Assembly (NCBI GenBank): GCA_938050265.1
Contig: CALLJT010000012.1
Span: 1 to 10,620 of the forward strand
DNA: 10,620 nucleotides
Origin: Candidatus Saccharimonadia bacterium
GTDB lineage: Bacteria; Patescibacteriota; Saccharimonadia; Saccharimonadales; SZUA-47
Reading direction: 5' to 3'
The translations under genes were made by a program, and so were the position numbers. A model generated the notes under the pieces. The model saw nothing but the letters and a program-made list of their open reading frames with translations. It did not search any database and had not been told where the DNA came from. Shown piece after piece: positions 6,064-10,620 of the stretch. Within the stretch, counting starts at the first letter, position 1. Every line of letters starts with the position of its first letter.

Positions 6064-7008
6064 CTACATCGATTCTTGTAAGATCTGCTTAACTTGACCA
6101 GAGACTGCAGTGTGGGAACCGGATTCCTCTAGTCGCTTACGCCAAAATTCTTCTCGTGCTAAGTGCATTGTGTGCGCACGTGCTGCCACCTCTTTCATCG
6201 ACCCAGCCGTCATATCTCTAGACGCAAACTCGCATAATAGCTCAGCTTTGCGAGCGTGCTCGTCTCCGGTACAAAACACTCCATCGACTTCATGAAACAA
6301 AGCTACTTGGCCCAACGTAGATCCCAGAACCACGTCCCCTCCTCCTACAAGCAGCTGTGCTTCCGGCGCAAGAGCAGCTCGGTCCTCTTCCCTGAGTGAC
6401 CGCTCCAACTCAAGCTGTTGCCTGATAGTTTGGGCCAGGAATAAGCTCGTATTTTCGTCAAGCTCTGAAGGGCTCAGTGTTGGATTGATCACATTCTCCG
6501 TACTCGCAAATGCACCGGTAACTGCAGATCTCTCTTGTGCGTCTAAATAGTATCTACCCATATCTCGCACGATAGATCTAATCGCCCCGGCAGGATCAGT
6601 AACTTTCGAATTCTTTCGTTGGTGCAAAAGCACCTCGTTAAGGTGTCTGGCAGCTCCTGCGACCGAATCGATAAAAGGCACTACGCTAAAAGCCCTATTC
6701 AGCTCGCCGCTCGTTGGAGCAAGAAACCCAAACTGGCCATCCATGATTGTCTGTTTTTCAACCCAGTCCAAGGTAGACGTCATCGGCGCATCATTGTGCA
6801 GCTCGTTTACGACGGATGCAGCTGAATCACCTACAGGAACTACCTGTTCCTCGGCACCATTACCCTCAAGCTGCTGTCTTATGATTCGAGCAGCGGTAGC
6901 TAATTGACCCCTTTGATCATCTGATAAACCACGCAAAGACTTAGCTCCAGGAAACACGCCATTGTTACTGTTCATCTCTTCGACATGTGGGTGGTGTAAT
7001 CTAGCCAT
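6064..7008 (-). CDS. Uncharacterised soluble protein, 314 residues
   Basis: I do not recognise a family. There is no signal peptide and no membrane span; the sequence is mostly Ala/Glu/Arg/Gln-rich and probably helical. Charged, heptad-like stretches occur near residues 195-215 (IRQQLELERSLREEDRAAL) and 265-300 (SMKEVAARAHTMHLAREEFW). A Gly-rich loop LLVGGGDVVLG lies near 220-230, but no Walker or other catalytic signature is evident. The start at 7008 follows a perfect extended -10 by 11 bases with no ribosome binding site, so the mRNA is probably leaderless. It is first in a two-gene unit with dus, ending TAGTAG 3 bases before the dus ATG, so the two are probably made together. A link to tRNA modification is possible but unsupported by sequence. 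Confidence 0.75.
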   Translation of the reverse strand: MARLHHPHVEEMNSNNGVFPGAKSLRGLSDDQRGQLATAARIIRQQLEGNGAEEQVVPVGDSAASVVNELHNDAPMTSTLDWVEKQTIMDGQFGFLAPTSGELNRAFSVVPFIDSVAGAARHLNEVLLHQRKNSKVTDPAGAIRSIVRDMGRYYLDAQERSAVTGAFASTENVINPTLSPSELDENTSLFLAQTIRQQLELERSLREEDRAALAPEAQLLVGGGDVVLGSTLGQVALFHEVDGVFCTGDEHARKAELLCEFASRDMTAGSMKEVAARAHTMHLAREEFWRKRLEESGSHTAVSGQVKQILQESM

Positions 7009-7019
7009 AAATTATCTAT

Positions 7020-7028
7020 ATTATATCA
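7020..7028 (-). promoter_or_regulatory. Consensus extended -10 promoter of the 314-residue protein and dus
   Basis: TGA TATAAT on the minus strand is a perfect hexamer with the TG extension. It ends 11 bases before the ATG at 7008, predicting a leader of about 4-5 bases. Confidence 0.65.
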
Positions 7029-7038
7029 TACTAGTGGT

Positions 7039-7066
7039 TACTACGCAAAAAATGTGCCTAGTAGTA
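7039..7066. repeat. Inverted repeat after the ABC permease gene
   Basis: TACTAC (7039-7044) pairs with GTAGTA (7061-7066) and GCA (7045-7047) with TGC (7055-7057). It lies between the permease stop at 7079 and the next promoter. The T run is in the loop on the minus strand rather than after the stem, so it is not a classical terminator, though it may mark the transcript end. Confidence 0.3.
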
Positions 7067-7078
7067 CAGCGGAATGAC

Positions 7079-8173
7079 TTAGCGCCAGCGGAATAGCTTG
7101 AAGGCGAGGGCATAGAAAAACACCGTCCACGCTCCGATAGCCAAAATCTCAGGGCCCAAGCCCAGCAAGGTTTTGCCTTCCATGAGTATCAGCCGCATTG
7201 ATTCGGCGATCGGCGACAGCGGCAGCCACTTGCTTACCGACTGCAGCCACTCAGGCATGAGAAATGTCGGGAAAAACACACCGCTCAAAAACATCATAGG
7301 AAACGCCACGACATTGCTCAGGGGGGCTGCCTGTTTTTCGTCTTTGGCCCAGCCGGCTACCGCAAATCCCAGCCCAAACATACAGATCGTACCCAGCACC
7401 ACCATCAGAACAAAGCTCAACCAGTCGCCCTGCATATTAAAATCAAACACCGTGACAGCAACGACCATCATAACGGCGACAGAAAACAGCGCCAGCGATA
7501 CATAGTTCAGCCCGGTGGCAATGACCAAGTGATAGGCACGTATCGGAGCGCTCCGTAGCCGGTCGATTGCCCCGGACTTTTTGTCACTCGCGAATCCGTT
7601 GGCCATACCGAACACACCGAGACTCAACAGAGAAAACGCCACCAAACCAGCAAACGTATAGTCAAAGTTCGAAAACTCTGCGATAGACTGCGGATCTTCG
7701 GCGACTTTCAGGGGAGGGTCGTACGGCGCTGACTGCTGATTGATGCCATCAACGACGCTATTTAAGACTGCGATTACCGTACGAGCACTGTCAGCCTGCG
7801 ACTCTGGATACTGGGCCCTCATCGTCCCTGCAGGGGCCTGACGTGATACGTCGATATCCCCAAATCCTGGTTCAAGCACGACAACCAGATCTACTTCAGC
7901 GCGACTGAGCTGCTCGGCGCGGATCGTTTCTCCAGGGTCTTCACGCACGTCGAACACCGGATCGTCTGTGGCCTGCTGTACGAACTGCCGCGAAAACTCG
8001 TTGTCTGCTTCGTCTACGAATATAACCCGCGGGTTAAAGTTACCTTCTCCGCCAAATATCCCGCCGAACACAAGCAGAAACAACACCGGCATCACAACAG
8101 TAAAAAACAAGGCTGTTTTGTCACGGAAAAATCGCAGCGTCAATGCTTTGTAGAGCGCAAGTATCGGCTTCAT
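7079..8173 (-). CDS. ABC-2 type transporter permease
   Basis: The protein is 364 residues. Topology is one span (about 22-41), a roughly 130-residue extracytoplasmic domain, then five spans near 172-191, 216-238, 252-274, 287-305 and 342-360, the usual layout of ABC2_membrane_3-type permeases. DKKSGAIDRLRSAPIRAYHL (197-216) is the cytoplasmic coupling segment of the family, which contacts the ATPase. LSNVVAFPMMFLSGVFFP (285-302) is the conserved region before the last spans. The ATG directly follows the ATPase stop (GAGTAAATG) and the end of the ATPase gene supplies AGGGAG as ribosome binding site, so both proteins are made from one mRNA. The substrate is unknown; members export drugs, lipids, polysaccharides or peptides. 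It ends in TAA. Confidence 0.88.
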   Translation of the reverse strand: MKPILALYKALTLRFFRDKTALFFTVVMPVLFLLVFGGIFGGEGNFNPRVIFVDEADNEFSRQFVQQATDDPVFDVREDPGETIRAEQLSRAEVDLVVVLEPGFGDIDVSRQAPAGTMRAQYPESQADSARTVIAVLNSVVDGINQQSAPYDPPLKVAEDPQSIAEFSNFDYTFAGLVAFSLLSLGVFGMANGFASDKKSGAIDRLRSAPIRAYHLVIATGLNYVSLALFSVAVMMVVAVTVFDFNMQGDWLSFVLMVVLGTICMFGLGFAVAGWAKDEKQAAPLSNVVAFPMMFLSGVFFPTFLMPEWLQSVSKWLPLSPIAESMRLILMEGKTLLGLGPEILAIGAWTVFFYALAFKLFRWR

Positions 8174-8932
8174 TTACTCCCTCAGTGCCTTTCCTGTTAG
8201 GTCGATAAACACGTCTTCTAGCGTTGCTTGCTGGACGGTTTCTTTTTTCTTGAATCCACGTTTGAGTAGCTGAGAGATCAGATTTTTCGGCGTGTCGACT
8301 GCGATAATTGTACCTTCGTCCATGACGGCGACGCGGTCGCAGAGCACTTCGGCTTCTTCCATATAATGAGTTGTTAGCACGACTGTGATGCCTTTTGCCT
8401 GTATTGACTGTACGAGCTCCCAGAGGTTGCGGCGTGCTTGCGGGTCGAGGCCAGTCGTTGGCTCGTCTAGAAACAATACTTTTGGCTGATTGACGAGTGC
8501 GGCTGCCACAGAGAACCGTTGTTTTTGACCGCCTGACAGCTGCTGGACAAACGATTTAGACTTTTCTACTAAATCTACCTCAGCTAGCAGCTCCATAGCA
8601 TCGACCGATTGACCGTAGAGACCAGCAAACATGTCCAGCATCTCGTGCAACCGAACGTTATCGAAAAAGTCACTTGCCTGGCGCTGTATGCCTATGGTTG
8701 ACTTGACGTCATCTGGACAGCTCGCCACATCGATACCCTCTATCGTGGCGCTCCCGCCATCTATGGGCCTGAGGCCCTCTATCATTTCAAGCGTTGTTGT
8801 TTTGCCCGCGCCGTTTGGACCCAGTATTCCGAACACTTCACCGCTTTTGACCGTAAAGCTCACACCATCGACAACGTGTGTGCCGTCATACGTTTTCCGA
8901 AGATCCGAAACCTCGATACTGTTCTTACTCAT
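8174..8932 (-). CDS. ABC-2 type exporter ATP-binding subunit
   Basis: This 252-residue ATPase powers the permease encoded directly downstream. Motifs in order: Walker A GPNGAGKT (38-45), Q loop around GIQRQ (81-85), signature LSGGQ (132-136), Walker B KVLFLDEPTTGLDP (151-164) and switch His189 (TTHYMEEAE). It belongs to the CcmA/NodI/DrrA-type ABC-2 ATPases; the short C-terminal region ending LEDVFIDLTG is typical. The start ATG at 8932 is the thirteenth and last ATG of a 7-bp tandem repeat that fills the space back to the promoter. The last unit (GAGTTATG) gives only a weak GAG near the start and the family homology begins at residue 5, so 8932 is the natural start. Control through the repeat is plausible. 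It ends in TAA. Confidence 0.93.
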   Translation of the reverse strand: MSKNSIEVSDLRKTYDGTHVVDGVSFTVKSGEVFGILGPNGAGKTTTLEMIEGLRPIDGGSATIEGIDVASCPDDVKSTIGIQRQASDFFDNVRLHEMLDMFAGLYGQSVDAMELLAEVDLVEKSKSFVQQLSGGQKQRFSVAAALVNQPKVLFLDEPTTGLDPQARRNLWELVQSIQAKGITVVLTTHYMEEAEVLCDRVAVMDEGTIIAVDTPKNLISQLLKRGFKKKETVQQATLEDVFIDLTGKALRE

Positions 8933-9016
8933 AACTCATAACTCATAACTCATAACTCATAACTCATAACTCATAACTCATAACTCATAACTCATAACTC
9001 ATAACTCATAACTCAT
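8927..9016 (-). repeat. 7-bp tandem repeat (TATGAGT on the minus strand), 12 full copies plus 6 of 7 bases, at the ABC ATPase start
   Basis: The plus-strand unit ACTCATA is repeated without a single mismatch from 8927 to 9010 and ends with ACTCAT (9011-9016). On the minus strand it carries 13 ATGs at 9016, 9009 and every 7 bases to 8932, the last being the ATPase start. Each of the first eleven reads ATG AGT TAT GAG TTA TGA, a five-codon frame whose TGA overlaps the ATG two units on; the twelfth (8939) stops at TAA just inside the ATPase gene. The chain from 9016 (9016, 9002, 8988, 8974, 8960, 8946, 8932) reaches the ATPase exactly. A perfect short repeat of this kind is prone to slipped-strand copy change. 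It is not CRISPR: there are no spacers. Confidence 0.98.
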
Positions 9017-9023
9017 CTACTTA

Positions 9024-9032
9024 AGTGTACCA
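9024..9032 (-). promoter_or_regulatory. Extended -10 promoter of the ABC exporter operon
   Basis: TGG TACACT on the minus strand ends 7 bases before the first repeat ATG at 9016. A start point 6-7 bases downstream would put the 5' end one or two bases before that ATG. The TG directly abuts the T run of the upstream terminator, and no -35 match is visible. Confidence 0.45.
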
Positions 9033-9063
9033 AAAACAAAAGCAGCCCGACAGGGCTGCTTTT
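9032..9063 (-). terminator. Intrinsic terminator of the 67-residue protein gene
   Basis: An 11-bp perfect stem (9038-9048 with 9053-9063; GCAGCCC/GGGCTGC core) has loop TGTC on the minus strand and is followed by GTTTTT. It ends transcription of the gene at 9095-9298 just before the exporter promoter. On the plus strand only four T follow, and no plus-strand gene ends here. Confidence 0.85.
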
Positions 9064-9094
9064 CGCATCTACGAGTATGTAGATTATTGAACTA

Positions 9095-9298
9095 CTATTT
9101 CTTGCGGCTCACGGTCAAGAAACCGTTACGAGCGTTTTCGTTCACTTGCATGCCCGCTGGTACGTCGCTGAGTCCAGTTTCAGGTCGTTCGTCTTTGCTG
9201 AAGTAGTAAATCGTCTGCTCTTTTCCGCCGCGTAGAACAACGTTCTTAGAGTTTAGAAAATATTTTACACCTTTAGAGTTTGTGTGACTATATGCCAT
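9095..9298 (-). CDS. Small conserved hypothetical protein, 67 residues
   Basis: The sequence starts MAYSHTNSKGVKYFLNSK, continues with VVLRGGKEQTIYYFSKD and ends NARNGFLTVSRKK. It is soluble, basic and without Cys. I recall very similar 60-70-residue proteins (HTNSKG..YFLNSK.V.LRGG..QTIYYF) as widespread in Saccharibacteria and other Patescibacteria, with no known function; this is memory, not a search. The aromatic, strand-like pattern suggests a small beta fold. Unlike several neighbours it has a strong purine-rich ribosome binding site (GGGGAGAGGTG ending about 4 bases before the ATG), a full -35/-10 promoter and its own intrinsic terminator, so it is monocistronic and probably well expressed. 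It ends in TAG. Confidence 0.8.
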   Translation of the reverse strand: MAYSHTNSKGVKYFLNSKNVVLRGGKEQTIYYFSKDERPETGLSDVPAGMQVNENARNGFLTVSRKK

Positions 9299-9337
9299 AT
9301 AACACCTCTCCCCTCTTTACAGTTAATTTGTAGTTAC

Positions 9338-9367
9338 ACCATACTCCCCTCTGTCAACAGTTGTCAA
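9338..9367 (-). promoter_or_regulatory. Promoter of the 67-residue protein with duplicated TTGACA
   Basis: TTGACA (9367-9362), an 18-base spacer and TATGGT (9343-9338) form a sigma-70-type promoter about 40 bases before the ATG at 9298. A second TTGACA (9357-9352) lies inside the spacer, giving TTGACAACTGTTGACA, which is also a near-palindrome around CAACTGTTG and could be an operator. Confidence 0.5.
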
Positions 9368-9451
9368 CCTACCCCATACTCACTCTTCCACCCCAAACGC
9401 CCCTATGCTAACAATCTAGAAGTCTTTTCTTTCTCAATGATGCTATGGCCT

Positions 9452-9530
9452 ACCCCACCCGCATATTCTATGCATGGGGTGTCGATGTGTAGTGGACTAC
9501 CAGCCTACAGCATGCCGACCCCCAGACACC
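9452..9530. other. Structured stretch in the 9299-9623 intergenic region
   Basis: The 325-base gap between divergent genes holds the two promoters plus this foldable stretch. ACCCCA (9452-9457) pairs with TGGGGT (9475-9480) around an inner GCAT/ATGC stem. Alternatively GGGG (9476-9479), TCG (9482-9484) and TGTAG (9488-9492) pair with CCCC (9519-9522), CGA (9516-9518) and CTACA (9505-9509). GGTGTC (9478-9483) can also pair with GACACC (9525-9530). These pairings compete. It could be a small RNA, a regulatory site or chance in C-rich sequence. Confidence 0.3.
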
Positions 9531-9541
9531 AAAAAACAGTG

Positions 9542-9571
9542 TTGCGCAAGAAGACACTTATGCTTTAGAAT
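9542..9571 (+). promoter_or_regulatory. Probable promoter of the plus-strand membrane protein
   Basis: TTGCGC (9542-9547), an 18-base spacer and TAGAAT (9566-9571, five of six consensus) precede the start codon by 52 bases. The implied leader of about 45 bases carries the ribosome binding site AGGTGGG. Confidence 0.4.
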
Positions 9572-9623
9572 GCATACTATAAGTAAAGGTATTTGTGAGA
9601 GAAAGGTTAGGTGGGAACACACT

Positions 9624-10325
9624 ATGGATTTTGCTAACAAAGGAAATCGTTCAACAAAGCAAGCAGCGACACAGGCGACAGCGCCAGTAGCAGCTGCGGC
9701 ACAACAATTTAAAGCTCCGACTGCAAGCACAACGGGCAGAGGCGACGGCACGCATCAAGCGAGTTCGATCTTTATACTCATTGCGTCTGCACTGCTTATT
9801 TTGACACTCGTACTCGCACTCATTTTCATCAAAAATGACGGTCGACGGTCTGAATCAAGCCTCATCCAAGCGGATCGCTACCAGGCGATCTTCCTAGACA
9901 GCCAAGACGGTCAAGTCTACTTCGGTAAACTCGCTGTGTACAACGAGGATACGTATGTTCTAAAAGACATCTACTACGTTCGCGTCGAAAACCCTATCCA
10001 GCCTGACGGTGGACAAGGCCAGCAAGCAAACATCAGCCTTGCTAAGCTCGGTAGCGAACTGCACGCACCAGAGGACTACATGTACATTCAGAAGTCACAG
10101 GTGCTCTACTGGGAAAACCTCCAAGACGAAGGCCAAGTCGTATCAGCGATAGAAGACTACAAGGCAAACGGCAGTCAGACTCAGCAGCAGACAAACGATG
10201 CAGCGAGCGGCACACAGCCTGCCGGAACTCCGCAGCAGAACGATACACCTGGCACACCCGTAGAAACTCCTACAGAGGACACTACGACACCAGCGACTAA
10301 CGACGAAACTACAACTACTCCGTAG
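9624..10325 (+). CDS. Single-pass membrane protein with conserved extracytoplasmic domain and Thr/Gln/Pro-rich tail
   Basis: The protein is 233 residues. A cytoplasmic N-terminus rich in Ala, Thr and Gln (1-46) precedes one membrane span (about 48-69, FILIASALLILTLVLALIFIK). An extracytoplasmic domain (about 80-177) follows, with YQAIFLDSQDGQVYFGKLAV (86-105), DIYYVRVENP (115-124) and ELHAPEDYMYIQKSQVLYWE (145-164). The tail (about 183-233) is low-complexity Gln/Thr/Pro/Asp. I recall this domain pattern (YQAxFL..GQVYFGKL...ELH.PED..Y....QVLYWENL) in conserved hypothetical proteins of Saccharibacteria and related CPR; the function is unknown. The frame is open back to 9474, but ATG 9624 has AGGTGGG 9 bases upstream and a promoter ending at 9571, and the residues before it look non-coding, so 9624 is chosen. 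It ends in TAG with a terminator 16 bases on. Confidence 0.85.
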   Translation: MDFANKGNRSTKQAATQATAPVAAAAQQFKAPTASTTGRGDGTHQASSIFILIASALLILTLVLALIFIKNDGRRSESSLIQADRYQAIFLDSQDGQVYFGKLAVYNEDTYVLKDIYYVRVENPIQPDGGQGQQANISLAKLGSELHAPEDYMYIQKSQVLYWENLQDEGQVVSAIEDYKANGSQTQQQTNDAASGTQPAGTPQQNDTPGTPVETPTEDTTTPATNDETTTTP

Positions 10326-10340
10326 TTTCATCTGCAACAC

Positions 10341-10382
10341 AAAAAACCACCTGCAATCCACATGGACAGTAGGTGGTTTTTT
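10341..10382. terminator. Bidirectional intrinsic terminator
   Basis: AAAAAACCACCT (10341-10352) pairs perfectly with AGGTGGTTTTTT (10371-10382). The 18-base loop can form an inner TCCA/TGGA stem. Six T end the stem on both strands, serving the plus-strand gene ending at 10325 and the minus-strand gene ending at 10426. Confidence 0.85.
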
Positions 10383-10425
10383 ATTACTGCAAGGTCAACG
10401 GAATGTACTTAGTGCGTAGCCCCTA

Positions 10426-10620
10426 CTACCTGAACGTGTGACGTAGCCAATAAAACACCGTCACTATCAGCGATACAGCAGCAGCAGCGAGACTAAGGCC
10501 CGCAAGATCAGGCGACCAACGAGGGGACACAAAATCAAATGTGTACAGTGCTGGTGGAATTACCTGCGGAGACGTACCGTTTGCACCAACATATTCATCA
10601 ATACAGGCTACCCTGCTGCC
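10426..10620 (-). CDS. C-terminal fragment of an uncharacterised membrane-anchored protein (runs off the window)
   Basis: The minus-strand frame is open from the window edge (GGC at 10620) to TAG at 10426, giving 64 residues that include CIDEYVGANGTSPQVIPPAL, FDFVSPRWSPDLAG and a final hydrophobic span (about residues 40-58, LSLAAAAVSLIVTVFYWLR) with a basic end HTFR. This looks like an extracytoplasmic region followed by a C-terminal membrane anchor. No family is recognised from this part. The start lies beyond 10620. It converges on the plus-strand gene with a shared terminator between. Support comes from the continuous frame, the membrane segment and the positive-inside end. Confidence 0.6.
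   Translation of the reverse strand, partial: GSRVACIDEYVGANGTSPQVIPPALYTFDFVSPRWSPDLAGLSLAAAAVSLIVTVFYWLRHTFR

Noticed and set aside
8927..9016. CRISPR array
   Set aside because: The 7-bp units are contiguous with no spacers and there are no cas genes nearby; it is a simple tandem repeat.
9474..9623. 50-residue N-terminal extension of the plus-strand membrane protein
   Set aside because: It overlaps the predicted promoter, is Cys/Arg-rich and unlike the rest, and ATG 9624 has a good ribosome binding site.
164..10428. Alternative genetic code with TGA as Gly (code 25)
   Set aside because: Long genes contain no internal TGA; if TGA encoded Gly it should appear inside them.

Overview
This window looks like part of a Patescibacteria (CPR) genome, most likely Candidatus Saccharibacteria (TM7). 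That assignment is inference, resting on four things: an archaeal-type phosphopantetheine adenylyltransferase reading frame, a compact FtsB/DivIC protein ending in an aromatic tail, and two small proteins (minus strand 9095-9298, plus strand 9624-10325) that I recall as widely conserved hypothetical proteins in that group. Base composition is near balanced, genes are tightly packed, and all genes read with the standard code (no internal TGA in any of them).

Layout. Positions 1-149 hold a strongly self-complementary element with tRNA-like ends (candidate plus-strand RNA) and a hairpin that could terminate both strands. Next on the minus strand is a PPAT-like nucleotidyltransferase (164-639) broken by a one-base deficit in a G tract, then a cell-envelope pair: a membrane-anchored penicillin-binding/beta-lactamase-fold serine hydrolase (1240-2964) followed 12 bases later by an FtsB/DivIC-like divisome protein (775-1227). 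A plus-strand tRNA with a CAT anticodon (3028-3103) sits divergently, and its promoter overlaps that of the hydrolase. Further along, still on the minus strand, are a DUF389 membrane protein (3184-4953), a tRNA-dihydrouridine synthase (5113-6060) coupled to an unrecognised 314-residue protein (6064-7008), and a two-gene ABC-2 exporter (8174-8932 ATPase, 7079-8173 permease). A terminator separates the exporter from the 67-residue conserved protein at 9095-9298. On the plus strand is a single-pass membrane protein (9624-10325), which converges on the tail of a partial minus-strand membrane protein (10426-10620).

The most striking feature is a 7-bp tandem repeat, 12.9 copies (8927-9016), that begins right after an extended -10 promoter and ends on the start codon of the ABC ATPase. 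On the coding strand it supplies 13 ATGs. Each of the first 11 opens a five-codon frame whose TGA overlaps (ATGA) the ATG two units on, and the chain beginning at the first ATG lands exactly on the ATPase start. With a different copy-number parity it would not, so the tract is a candidate length-variable translational switch for an exporter. Several other genes have an extended or consensus -10 box only about 8-11 bases before the start codon and no usable Shine-Dalgarno sequence, which suggests leaderless mRNAs are common here.
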